Below, piece by piece: positions 47,644 to 56,731 of a DNA stretch of 64,000 nucleotides; position 1 is the stretch's first letter; every line of letters begins with the position of its first letter. The position numbers and the translations under genes were made by a program. The notes under the pieces were generated by a model, which was not told where the DNA came from, made no database searches, and saw only the letters and a list, made by a program, of their open reading frames with translations. This stretch comes from Marinobacter manganoxydans MnI7-9 (GTDB lineage Bacteria > Pseudomonadota > Gammaproteobacteria > Pseudomonadales > Oleiphilaceae): NCBI RefSeq assembly GCF_000235625.1, contig NZ_AGTR01000011.1:1-64000 (forward strand). Reading direction: 5' to 3'.

Positions 47644-47921
47644 TTTGCCTGTGCCCAAATTGTGCCTTGCTGGAGCCCAGTCACTTTAGGCCGCTGCTAT
47701 ATCACTCAGTAAAAAGACCATTGCACGGTTTCCACCTCACCATCTCCAAGGCACAGCCACTCCGCGTTATCTATGAATCCAAAACGCCTTGTTGTCGAAA
47801 CCTTTGGTCGCAATGCGAACATTGGAAGCAACCAATTAACGCTTCTTCCCGCATTACTTCGAAACCTATATGAGGGAAAGCACACTTTTTCAGTATACAG
47901 CTATTTCACATTCCCCCTGAA
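47644..47921. other. Gap after tRNA-Arg
   Basis: No gene is supported. Near 47651 the sequence GTGCCCAAATTGTGCC gives a short inverted-looking stretch. The rest shows no open frame beyond chance and is AT-richer than the flanks. It probably represents degraded DNA at the edge of the metal-resistance segment. Confidence 0.4.
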
Positions 47922-48791
47922 ACCAAGCATAAACGGGTTGCAGTAGCCATCTGGGCAAACGGCATCCTGACTCTCGTCCAGATCGCGGAAAGGACTTTGC
48001 CGGCAGCTTGGCGCTGATTGCCGATGCTATACATAACTTCTGGGACATGGCATCGCTGATTATCGCGTTCGCGGCCCGTAAGATTGCGCGTCGCCCGGCT
48101 GAATAAAAGCTGACCTTCGGCTACGGGCGAATAAAGGTAGGTGTTGCGCTGTTAAATACACCACCTTGATCATGATAGGGCCCTACCTGATATACGAGGG
48201 TGTCATGCGGTTCCCAGATCCGCTGGAACTCAAGGGGTGTTGGGTAGTCTGACTTACATTGTTGCACTGATAATGGACGCGTTGAGCGCGCTGCTGACCT
48301 ACTCAATGCAGAAGGGCAGCGTTAATATTCATGCGTTGTTTTACACAACTTGTCTGATGCGTTTGCGTCAATAGCAGTGTTATAGGCGGAGCTCTTATCT
48401 TGCTCTACGACATGCGCTGGGTTGATTCCGCAATCACCATTGGCATGGCCAGCTATATTCTCTACTTGGACCTGACAGAAATTGGCGGGACCATCAGAAC
48501 ACTCATGCTGGGGAGTCCCGAGGATATCGGCACAGATTCCGTCATTGGGGCAGTATCAGACTTAGAAGGAGTTATCGACTTCACCCCGTACATTTTTGGC
48601 AGGTGGGTGAGCATGATGCCTCGCTCGACGCCCGTGTGGTTGTCGAGATGAGTGCGTGGAATGAACTTGAGAAAATCAAGGACGGGATAAAACAGGCTTT
48701 GGAGAAAGAGTTCAGCGTAACTCATTCAACACTGGAATTTGAACACCCTGACTACAAGCACGAGGGGGCAAATACCTATAAACATAGTTAA
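47922..48791 (+). pseudogene. czcD: CzcD-type cation diffusion facilitator, multiply frameshifted
   Basis: Pieces in all three frames line up in order with a CDF protein: VAVAIWANGILTLVQI, then GSLALIADAIHNFWDMASLI, FGYGRIKVG, TALLTYSMQKGS-like, LHNLSDA, LLYDMRWVDSAITIGMASYILYL, GGTIRTLMLGSPEDIGTDS, GEHDASLDARVVVEMSAWN and an end with EFEHPDYKHEG. At least six frame changes and several stops separate them. The gene would have exported Zn, Co or Cd. It lies next to the intact cus operon on the opposite strand. Confidence 0.85.
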
Positions 48792-49085
48792 CCGGCGCGC
48801 TATGTGACATACCTCATCATGCAGATTCCAAACGAATGGCGAACCACAAAGGCACGAGGACTCCATGCGAGACATGATTGAACCCCATCAAATTTGGGCC
48901 TACCCCATCGCTGCTGTTCTCGGCCTTTTAGAGGGCAGGAAACCTCCCCCGGGAAATATGTTGCCAGAGTATCTGCCCGGGACTCCATACCCAGGCTCTT
49001 GCTTTATAACAACATTACCCAGACACCGCTGCATCATCAGACCTCGCCAGAATCTCGAAAGCAATATGGCGAGGTCTAACTTTCT
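48792..49085. other. Gap between czcD remnant and cusA with an inverted repeat
   Basis: No gene is supported, although a frame from 48865 is open for about 85 codons without recognisable similarity. An 11-bp perfect inverted repeat, AGACCTCGCCA (49039-49049) and TGGCGAGGTCT (49067-49077), lies nine bases after the cusA stop on the minus strand. It may act as a terminator or mRNA stabiliser although no T-run follows. Confidence 0.5.
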
Positions 49086-52000
49086 TTACGCTTCGGAAAA
49101 ACTCCTGCGTTTCCAGAGATAGTAACCTACCGGTATCACCAGCAGTGCCAGAATCACGGCACTGATCATGCCTCCGACCATGGGCGCGGCAATCCGCCCC
49201 ATGACTTCCGATCCGGTTCCGCCACCCATCATGACCGGTATCAGCCCGCCGATGATGGCGGCCGCGGTCATCATTATCGGCCGCACCCTCATTCCGGCGC
49301 CATGAAGCACTGCATGGCGAAGGTTTTCCCGCCTTGGTTTCAGCCCGTTCTTTTCACAGGTTTCCAGCATCGATTCGTAGGACTGATTGAGATAGACCAG
49401 CATGATCACACCAATCTCCACAGCAACACCGGCCAGGGCAATGAAACCGACGCCGACGGCAACCGAGAAGTTGTAACCCAGCAGATACATCAGCCAGAAG
49501 GCGCCAACCAACGCGAAAGGCAGGGTAGCCATGATGATACCCACTTCCGCAAAGCGCCCGAAGTTCAGGAACAGCAGCAGGACAATAACACCCAGCGTCA
49601 CCGGAACCACCAGGCTCAGTTTCTGCTTGGCACGGAGCATGTACTCATACTGGCCAGACCAGTTGACGGAGTAACCGGCGGGCAGGTCCAGCTCCGCCTT
49701 CACGGCGGCCTGCGCCTGCTGGACATAGGTGCCGATGTCCACACCTTCGATATCCACATAGCTCCAGCCGTTCAGGCGGGCGTTTTCACTCTTGATGGAG
49801 GGCGGCCCGTCCTCCACCCGGATATCGGCCACGTCGGCCAGCGCGATCCGCTGACCGGATTCAGTCACCACGGGAAGCTGCTTCAGTTTTTCGGGTGAGT
49901 CCCGGTAATCCTCCGGATAGCGGAGGTTGATCGGGAAGCGCTCAAGCCCCTCGATGGTCTGCGCCACGTTGATTCCGCCAATGGCCGAGGCCACAACCTG
50001 CTGAACATCATCGATATTCAGGCCATAGCGGGCGGCACGCTCCCGATCAATATCCACCTTGATGTAACGTCCGCCGGCGACCCGCTCGGAATAGACAGAA
50101 CTGGTGCCGGGAACCTTCTCCAGGATCTCCTCAAGGCGTTTGCCAATGCCCTGGATAACCGAGAGATCCGGGCCGGCTACCTTGATGCCCACGGGGGTCT
50201 TTATGCCCGTTGCCAGCATGTCGATGCGGGTTTTGATCGGCATGACCCAGGCATTGGTCACCCCCGGGAAGCGAATCAGCGAATTGAGCTCCTGCTTGAG
50301 CTTATCGGTGGTCATCCCGTCCCGCCACTGATCCTTGGGCTTAAGCTGGATAAAGGTCTCAACCATGGTCAGCGGCGCCGGGTCGGTAGCGGTATCCGCC
50401 CGCCCCACCTTGCCAAACACGGTTTTCACTTCGGGCACCGTGGCGATAAGCTTGTCCGTCTGCTGCACCAGCCTCCTGGCCTCGGCAATCGAGATGGCGG
50501 GGTAGGTGGTGGGCATGTACATCAGGTCGCCCTCATCCAGGTTGGGAATGAATTCACTCCCGATCTTGGTTGCCGGCCACAGGCCGACAACCAGAACCAG
50601 TACCGATACCAGAACCGTTGACAGCGGAAACCGGAGCACCAGCTTCAGGGCCGGCATATAGGCGGCGACCAGCAGCCGGTTCAGCGGATTCTTGTGCTCC
50701 GGCAGCACCTTGCCACGAATGAAGTAACCCATGAGCACCGGGACCAGCGTCACTGCGAGAGCGGCACTGGCCGCCATGGCGTAGGTCTTAGTGAACGCCA
50801 GGGGCGCAAACATCCGCCCTTCCTGGGCTTCCAGGGCAAACACCGGCACAAAACTGACAGTGATGATCAACAGCGAGAAAAACAGCGCCGGCCCGACCTC
50901 CGAGGCCGATCTGGCTACTATTTCCCATCGGTTCTCGGGCGTCAGCGGCGTCCTCTCCATATGCTTGTGCATGTTCTCGATTAACACGATGGCGCCGTCG
51001 ATCATGGCACCGATGGCAATAGCGATCCCCCCGAGCGACATGATATTGGCATTGATACCCTGAAAGTACATGACGATAAAGGCGGTCAGGATGCCCACCG
51101 GCAGGCTGATAATTGCCACCAGCGACGAGCGGACGTGGAACAGGAAAACCATACACACCAGGGCCACCACCACAAATTCCTCGAGCAGCTTGAACCCGAG
51201 GTTATTGACCGCGCGCTCGATCAGGCCAGAGCGATCGTAAACCGTCACCACCTCAACACCTTCGGGCAGGCTCGACTGCAACTCTTCCAGCTTGGCCTTC
51301 ACACCATTAATGGTTTTCTGGGCATTTTCACCAAACCGCATTACCACAATGCCGCCAATGGTCTCCCCGTTGCCGTTGAGTTCCACAACGCCACGTCTCG
51401 CCTGCGGCCCGATCTCAACGCTTGCCACATCCTTCATCAGGACCGGCGTGCCATTTACGTCAAGACCCAGTGGAATCGACAAGAGGTCTTCACGGGACTG
51501 GATATAGCCAGTCGAGCGGACAATGTATTCCGCCTCGGCCATCTCGATCACCGATGCACCGATTTCCTTGTTGCCCCGCTTGATGCTGTTCTGGATGTGG
51601 GACAGGGGGATACCGAATGCCCGGAGTTTTTCGGGATTCACCTTGACCTGGTACTGCTTGACCATGCCGCCGACCGTGGACACTTCCGAGACACCGGGCA
51701 CTGTCTGCAGCTCGTACTTCAGAAACCAGTTCTGCAGAGTGGTCAGTTGGCTCAGGTCGTTGTTCCCTGTCCGGTCAACCAGGGCATACAGGTAAACCCA
51801 GCCGACCCCGGTCGCATCCGGCCCCAGTTGAGGCCGGGCCGATTCAGGCAGGCTGGGTATTACCTGCGACAGGTATTCCAGCACCCGGGAGCGGGCCCAG
51901 TACATGTCCGTATCTTCATCAAAGATGATATAGACGTAGGAGTCGCCGAAGAACGAGTAGCCCCGGACCGTCACCGCACCCGGCACCGAGAGCATGGCCG

Positions 52001-52211
52001 TGGTCAGCGGATAGGTCACCTGATCTTCCACCACCTGCGGGGCCTGGCCGGGGTAGCTGGTTTTAACGATAACCTGGACATCCGAGAGATCCGGCAGGGC
52101 ATCCACCGGCGTCTTTGACACCGAGTAGAGCCCGAACCCGGTCAGCAATACGGCGGCAAGCATGACCAGAAAACGGTTCTGGACAGACCAGTTAATGACC
52201 GACGCAATCAT
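49086..52211 (-). CDS. cusA: Heavy-metal RND efflux pump, CusA type
   Basis: The 1041-residue inner-membrane pump drives proton-coupled export of Cu(I)/Ag(I) from the periplasm. The protein opens MIASVINWSVQNRFLVML and has the 12-helix RND layout. The three methionines that line the Cu/Ag site in Escherichia coli CusA have counterparts in LMYMPTT, APLTMVETF and RIDMLATGIKTP (roughly residues 565-675), and the proton relay helix region with GAMIDGAIVLIENMHKHME is intact. This argues for monovalent copper/silver rather than the divalent Czc substrates. It overlaps cusB by four bases (ATGA). Confidence 0.93.
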   Translation of the reverse strand: MIASVINWSVQNRFLVMLAAVLLTGFGLYSVSKTPVDALPDLSDVQVIVKTSYPGQAPQVVEDQVTYPLTTAMLSVPGAVTVRGYSFFGDSYVYIIFDEDTDMYWARSRVLEYLSQVIPSLPESARPQLGPDATGVGWVYLYALVDRTGNNDLSQLTTLQNWFLKYELQTVPGVSEVSTVGGMVKQYQVKVNPEKLRAFGIPLSHIQNSIKRGNKEIGASVIEMAEAEYIVRSTGYIQSREDLLSIPLGLDVNGTPVLMKDVASVEIGPQARRGVVELNGNGETIGGIVVMRFGENAQKTINGVKAKLEELQSSLPEGVEVVTVYDRSGLIERAVNNLGFKLLEEFVVVALVCMVFLFHVRSSLVAIISLPVGILTAFIVMYFQGINANIMSLGGIAIAIGAMIDGAIVLIENMHKHMERTPLTPENRWEIVARSASEVGPALFFSLLIITVSFVPVFALEAQEGRMFAPLAFTKTYAMAASAALAVTLVPVLMGYFIRGKVLPEHKNPLNRLLVAAYMPALKLVLRFPLSTVLVSVLVLVVGLWPATKIGSEFIPNLDEGDLMYMPTTYPAISIAEARRLVQQTDKLIATVPEVKTVFGKVGRADTATDPAPLTMVETFIQLKPKDQWRDGMTTDKLKQELNSLIRFPGVTNAWVMPIKTRIDMLATGIKTPVGIKVAGPDLSVIQGIGKRLEEILEKVPGTSSVYSERVAGGRYIKVDIDRERAARYGLNIDDVQQVVASAIGGINVAQTIEGLERFPINLRYPEDYRDSPEKLKQLPVVTESGQRIALADVADIRVEDGPPSIKSENARLNGWSYVDIEGVDIGTYVQQAQAAVKAELDLPAGYSVNWSGQYEYMLRAKQKLSLVVPVTLGVIVLLLFLNFGRFAEVGIIMATLPFALVGAFWLMYLLGYNFSVAVGVGFIALAGVAVEIGVIMLVYLNQSYESMLETCEKNGLKPRRENLRHAVLHGAGMRVRPIMMTAAAIIGGLIPVMMGGGTGSEVMGRIAAPMVGGMISAVILALLVIPVGYYLWKRRSFSEA

Positions 52212-53659
52212 GAGGCGCCTCCGTCATGGTCCATTTCGCCCTGGTTCATCTTGCCATGGTCCATTTCGCCCTGATCCATCTTGCCGTGGTCCATTTCGCC
52301 CTGATCCATCTTGCCGTGGTCCATTTCGCCCTGGTTCATTGGGTTCTGATCCATCCCCTCATGATTCATGGTTTCAGGGCTGCCCTTGGCATCAGCCTTG
52401 CCCGCGCCCATGGCGTGCCCGGAATGGTTCATATCCGGGTCCATCGCCCCTGTGGGCGGCGGGGACATCCGCCGGAAATCCGATGTCTTGCTGGATTCAG
52501 AGTCAATCAGGAACTGCGCCGAGACCACCACCTGGTCGCCGGGAACGACGCCTTCCAGAATCTCGGCATACCTGTTCCCGACCCGTCCGGTGGTAACGTT
52601 AACCGATTTGAAGGCGCCTTCTTCCAGGGCCAGAACAACGCGGTCGGTCTGCCCGGTGCGGATAACGGATTCCCGGGGCACCAGGGTGCGCCTTTCACTG
52701 GGATCGCCCTGTATGTCGACGCTGGCGAACATGCCCGGCTGCAACATGCCATCGGCATTGTCAAAGCGCATCCTGACCTGTGCGGTCCGGGTCTCGAGAT
52801 TGATTTCCGGGTACACGTAGTCCACGCTCCCCATCCAGCTGCGCCCGGGCATGTAGTCCAGGGTCATCTCTACCGGATCGCCGGCACTGATGGCCCAGAG
52901 CTGGCTCTCGAACACCTCCCCGATCACCCAGACCTCGTCAAGCGAACCGATGGACACAACCTTATCTCCGGGCTTGACGAATGCACCCTCACGGACATTC
53001 AGGACATCAATAACCCCGGAAGCCGGGGCATAGAAAGTTATGGTCCGCTGCACATCCCGGGTCTGCCTGAGTGTCCGGATCAAACGGTCCGAGACATTCA
53101 GCGACGACAAACGCTCCTCGGCCGCCCTGATCAGGCGCGGGTTTTTCCGGTCCAGTGCCAGGAGCAATTCCTCCTGGGCATTCACCAGGGTGGGTGAGTA
53201 GAGGGTGTAAACAGGCTTGCCCTTCTCAACCGGGTCGCCCTCGGACTTTACATAAAGTTTCTCGATCCACCCTTCAACACGGGGGTGCATGTGGTACAAC
53301 TCGTCTTCGTTATACTGCACGTAGCCCACGGTAATAATATTGCTGGGCAACTGCCCCCTGATGGCCTCGTCCGTGCGAACGCCCAGGTTATTGACAATGT
53401 TCGGCGCAACCCGGACGGTGCCTGGCGAGTCGTCAGCGCTCCCGCTGTCCTCGTAAACCGGAACCAGATCCATGCCCATGGGCGACTTGCCCGGTTTGTC
53501 ACTTCTGAAGCTGGCGTCCATGGGTGACACCCAGTACAAGGGTTTCTTTTCCGCGGACGCTGGTGCCGTTGCGGTTTCGGAGGCCAGCCAATAGGCCGCC
53601 CCGGCCCCGGCAATGCCACCAAGCAGTATAAAGCCCAGCGGGCGAACAAAATTAGCCAT
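52208..53659 (-). CDS. cusB: Periplasmic adaptor CusB with Met/His-rich repeat tail
   Basis: The 483-residue membrane-fusion protein has an N-terminal membrane helix (about 8-27), a heavy-metal-binding-like motif YWVSPMDASFRSDKPGKSPMGMDLVPVYE (about 42-70, cysteines of the usual motif replaced), barrel-sandwich and helical hairpin domains, and a C-terminal tail of about 75 residues rich in Met, His, Asp, Gln. In this tail a decapeptide (MDHGKMDQGE-like) is repeated three to four times. The tail probably binds copper or silver for delivery to the pump. Encoded DNA is a 30-bp tandem repeat (52231-52350). It lies between cusC and cusA. Confidence 0.92.
   Translation of the reverse strand: MANFVRPLGFILLGGIAGAGAAYWLASETATAPASAEKKPLYWVSPMDASFRSDKPGKSPMGMDLVPVYEDSGSADDSPGTVRVAPNIVNNLGVRTDEAIRGQLPSNIITVGYVQYNEDELYHMHPRVEGWIEKLYVKSEGDPVEKGKPVYTLYSPTLVNAQEELLLALDRKNPRLIRAAEERLSSLNVSDRLIRTLRQTRDVQRTITFYAPASGVIDVLNVREGAFVKPGDKVVSIGSLDEVWVIGEVFESQLWAISAGDPVEMTLDYMPGRSWMGSVDYVYPEINLETRTAQVRMRFDNADGMLQPGMFASVDIQGDPSERRTLVPRESVIRTGQTDRVVLALEEGAFKSVNVTTGRVGNRYAEILEGVVPGDQVVVSAQFLIDSESSKTSDFRRMSPPPTGAMDPDMNHSGHAMGAGKADAKGSPETMNHEGMDQNPMNQGEMDHGKMDQGEMDHGKMDQGEMDHGKMNQGEMDHDGGAS
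52231..52350. repeat. 30-bp tandem repeat inside cusB
   Basis: Units 52231-52260, 52261-52290 and 52291-52320 differ at only a few bases, and 52321-52350 is a diverging fourth. Each unit starts with CCATTTCGCCCTG on the plus strand and encodes ten residues on the minus strand. The unit length is a multiple of three, so copy-number change keeps the frame. Confidence 0.9.
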
Positions 53660-53664
53660 GATGG

Positions 53665-55029
53665 TCAGTCCTGATAGCGAGTCTGTGAAAGTGAAGGTAC
53701 TTCGGAAGAGCCTGAGGTCAGGTAACGGAAACTGGCGAAGTTCCGGGCCCGCTCCGCGGTCATCCCGATCAGCTCAATCTTGGCGTTGAGATCGTCGATC
53801 CGCGCACGCACGGCCTCGGCGAAATCGCCGTCGTCATTGTTGTAGGCGGTCAGCGCGGCCTCGGCCTGCTCTTCCATTTGCGGCAGCAAGAACTGCTGGT
53901 ATATCCCGATGCGGTCATCAAGCCGTTTAATCCGGGCAAGGGCTGAACGGGCCCTTGCCTGAATCACGCGAAGCTGCAAAACTCGCTCTGTCTTTTCTGC
54001 TTCGAGCCGGGCCGCTGAGGCGTTCAGCTTCCGGTCCTGGAGATTGCCGGTAAACAGCGGGAGATCAAAACCAATCCCCACGGAGAAGAGATCCGCCCGG
54101 TCCTGCCCGCCGGGCACGCGATCCCGGTAGCCATATTGCGCAGAAACCGTCCATTCGGGCTTGTAAGCCTCGCGGGCAAGATCCACATCAATGGCCCGGG
54201 CCTTGATCTGCTGGTCCGTGGAACGGATCAGGGGGTGACGGATAAGGGTGCCCGCACTGGTTTCCGACCAGCCGTCCCGAAGCGCTGTCAGCAGTTCGGG
54301 GGGCACCGTTTCGGTTACCTCCAGCGAGGCATTTTTCGACCCGATCCACTCACCCAGAGCTTCCTGACTTGATTGCAGCTTCAGCCTCAGGTCGGTCAGC
54401 CGGTCATCCAGGCGCGTAAGCTCCAGGGTGCCCCGGACAACGTCCTGCTGCCGTGAGATCATGGTGGCGGTTATGTAACCCGCCTCGGCTACGTCGGACA
54501 GCTGCTCGAAAAGATCCCTGTTATCCTCAATCAGACCGATGCTCTGTTGTGCCTCCCACACATCAAGCCAGAGGCGGGTCACCGTTTCCACCACCCTGGC
54601 GCGCCGGTTCTCCCTCTGAAAAGGTTGCTCCTGCGCCAGCTCTTCTTTCCTGTCCTGCGACAACTGCAGGCTGTCGCCGCGCGGAATCCGCTGCGAGATT
54701 CCGACCGTGGCCTGGGTCATCGCTTCCTGCCCGGTGTCGAACGTGTCCACGGGCAGATTCGCGGCGCCAAGTGACAGCCGAGGGTCGGGCAGGGCCCCCT
54801 CGGCAATGGACTCCTCCAGTAATGCTTGCTGTATCTGGGCACTCTGGCGAAGCCATGGATCGTATTCAATGGCGGCATCAATCACATTCGCCAGTTGAAG
54901 TCTGGGCTCCGCCCAACCGGGCAGGCTGGTCAAAACCAACGCCCCGAAGATGGCGGATCTGAAATAGCGAGCAGGAATAGCCAAGGGTAGGTCTCCACAG
55001 AAGTCTGTTAATCTGTTCAGGTACGCCAT
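53665..55029 (-). CDS. cusC: Outer-membrane efflux channel, TolC family (CusC-like)
   Basis: The 454-residue protein has a signal region (about 20-40, ending PGWAEP), and the repeated helical/barrel pattern of TolC proteins with long coiled coils. It forms the outer-membrane duct of the cusCBA pump. The ATG at 55029 is chosen; a TTG 12 bases upstream is in frame. No lipobox is evident. It lies five bases before cusB, same strand. Confidence 0.9.
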   Translation of the reverse strand: MAYLNRLTDFCGDLPLAIPARYFRSAIFGALVLTSLPGWAEPRLQLANVIDAAIEYDPWLRQSAQIQQALLEESIAEGALPDPRLSLGAANLPVDTFDTGQEAMTQATVGISQRIPRGDSLQLSQDRKEELAQEQPFQRENRRARVVETVTRLWLDVWEAQQSIGLIEDNRDLFEQLSDVAEAGYITATMISRQQDVVRGTLELTRLDDRLTDLRLKLQSSQEALGEWIGSKNASLEVTETVPPELLTALRDGWSETSAGTLIRHPLIRSTDQQIKARAIDVDLAREAYKPEWTVSAQYGYRDRVPGGQDRADLFSVGIGFDLPLFTGNLQDRKLNASAARLEAEKTERVLQLRVIQARARSALARIKRLDDRIGIYQQFLLPQMEEQAEAALTAYNNDDGDFAEAVRARIDDLNAKIELIGMTAERARNFASFRYLTSGSSEVPSLSQTRYQD

Positions 55030-55600
55030 GCTAAATCTCAAACCTGAACTCTAACTGAACTTACCTGGGTTTTCAGGATATTTTGATCTGGCTCAATTTG
55101 TGTTTCATGTGATAAAAACCGAGAGAATCTTTGGTTTTTCATTAACTATCCAGAATCACTCCGAAAACTGATGCTTTAAAAAACTCATCAGACAGGATCG
55201 GCAATTATTTTCTGAATATAAAGCCTTTACCACCAGCCCAACAATGTGAAATACCTGAGGGTCTCAGTGGTATAGCACATAAAGACGAGCAAGCACATTT
55301 CAGCGCATAAAAAAGCCGCAGAGGCTTCTGCGGCAAGGACAAACCTGAGACAACACAAAGGACAATCGTGTCAGGTACGATGACTGCCCCATGTACTGCA
55401 AAGTAAAACACAATACCCTGAAACAAACCTGAATTTCTGACACCTCTTAAAAAAAGATGACCGTCGAGTGGCCTATACACTAAATAACTGCCCATTAAAC
55501 CGCCACACGATTCATTTGCTGAAATGTACATATAAAGGAACGCCTGGGTAGAGTGATACTTCTTTGATTGTGGGCGCCAAAATACGACCAGACAGAATAT
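55030..55600. other. 571-base gap upstream of cusC with candidate regulatory sites
   Basis: AT-rich with no convincing gene; short frames such as 55205-55531 lack any sign of coding. Two CTGAACT copies (55044-55050 and 55055-55061) are spaced 11 bases apart, the spacing typical of OmpR/PhoB-type regulators such as CusR. They lie just before the cusC start. A terminator for the upstream envelope operon is at 55309-55334. The cus promoter should be between about 55060 and 55300, but no strong sigma-70 box is clear. Confidence 0.45.
55309..55334 (-). terminator. Terminator of the envelope transport operon
   Basis: On the minus strand GCCGCAGA (55334-55327) pairs with TCTGCGGC (55322-55315) around four bases and is followed by six T (55314-55309). 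It lies about 270 bases past the last gene of that operon and before the cus operon. Confidence 0.85.
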
Positions 55601-56731
55601 TCAGAAGTACCATTGCATCTCCACCAATCCCAGAGGCTCAAGCATTCCGTACTCGCTGGTGTCGTTACCACCAAACCATTGGGCTCCGGCTGTGAGATAG
55701 ATTTCCTGGCTGAAGGGAGGCGTCCAGGTGGACCGGGGATAGAGTACCCAGCTTGCATCATCAACATTGCGAATGGCCACTACCCGATACTGCCAAAACG
55801 GGTTGATATCCTGCCATGCGAGCAACCCGGTATAATGGCGCCCGGCATAGAGCGGATCTGTGGACAGCAGGTTTCCAAGGCCAGAGTTTCCCGGCGGTAC
55901 GGGCCGGCCGTTGTAGAAATATTCCAGTGCCAGGTTGAACCCATTGCGAAACGACCAATTCAGATCCGCCACTCCCTGCCAGTAGCTGTCGCTGGCGTCC
56001 GGGTCGCTCCAGACGAATTCCGTGCGCCAACCGGTGCCGATCACCGAGCCACTGCCGTCAAAGCCTATCCTGGTGACATCGGCAAACTCACCTGCCATCA
56101 GCCCGGCATCTACACCACCAATATAGCGCTTGACCCGGGCTGCCGTACTGGCCTCGCCGTCATTGTGTTGCGGGGCATGGACAGCGCTGATGCGTCCTAA
56201 GGCTCCCCAGGGTTTGTCCCAGAGAATGGCGTCCACACCCACCCGTTCATCCGGCTCCAGTTGCAAAGGGCTGACAGGATTGAGGATGTCCATCGGGTTC
56301 CAGATCAGGGCCGTGGACCAGTTCACCTGCTGGCGGCCGAAGCGGAAATCACCGGCCGGCGACCGCCACTGCACCGTGCCACGATAGAACTGGTGGCGCG
56401 CCAGCAATGTCCCCGACTCGTGAATATCCCCCTGCAGATCCCAGTAGCGAGGTTCCGGGGCATCCCGGAGCAAGGCGAACTCCGGGCTGTCCAGAAAACT
56501 GCCCGAAACCAGTTCCAGGTCGTAGGCCGCGTCCACAATCCAGTCCTGATATCGATATCGGGGGTTCAGACGCAGGCGGGTAAGGTTCGAAACGTAGCGA
56601 TCACCGTCGATCAACGAGCGCGAGCCGACGCTGAGATTCTTCAGCGATCCGGACTGGCTGAACCCGGCCTCAACACCTGAAGCCAGCATCAGGCAGACCA
56701 GCCCTGACGCCACTTGCCAGTGCCTAGCCAT
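55601..56731 (-). CDS. Outer-membrane beta-barrel (DUF1302/porin-like)
   Basis: The 376-residue precursor has a signal peptide (about 1-22) and alternating amphipathic strands ending in the aromatic residue Phe (VEMQWYF), typical of outer-membrane barrels. It has motifs such as FRFGRQQVNWSTALIWNPMDILNP, similar in style to large porins and alginate-export-like barrels. It overlaps the permease by eight bases, so it is the last member of the carrier-ATPase-permease operon and probably the outer-membrane receiver. Confidence 0.72.
   Translation of the reverse strand: MARHWQVASGLVCLMLASGVEAGFSQSGSLKNLSVGSRSLIDGDRYVSNLTRLRLNPRYRYQDWIVDAAYDLELVSGSFLDSPEFALLRDAPEPRYWDLQGDIHESGTLLARHQFYRGTVQWRSPAGDFRFGRQQVNWSTALIWNPMDILNPVSPLQLEPDERVGVDAILWDKPWGALGRISAVHAPQHNDGEASTAARVKRYIGGVDAGLMAGEFADVTRIGFDGSGSVIGTGWRTEFVWSDPDASDSYWQGVADLNWSFRNGFNLALEYFYNGRPVPPGNSGLGNLLSTDPLYAGRHYTGLLAWQDINPFWQYRVVAIRNVDDASWVLYPRSTWTPPFSQEIYLTAGAQWFGGNDTSEYGMLEPLGLVEMQWYF

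Noticed and set aside
48865-49122. An 85-codon plus-strand frame between the czcD remnant and cusA
   Set aside because: It overlaps the end of cusA, lacks similarity, and is not preceded by a ribosome binding site.
52226-53197. A plus-strand frame with VHFALIHLAV-like repeats
   Set aside because: It is the antisense reading of the tandem repeat in cusB; the minus-strand reading is a recognised adaptor with a plausible metal tail.
55205-55767. Two short minus-strand frames upstream of cusC
   Set aside because: No ribosome binding site, no domain, and one overlaps the end of the barrel gene; treated as non-coding.
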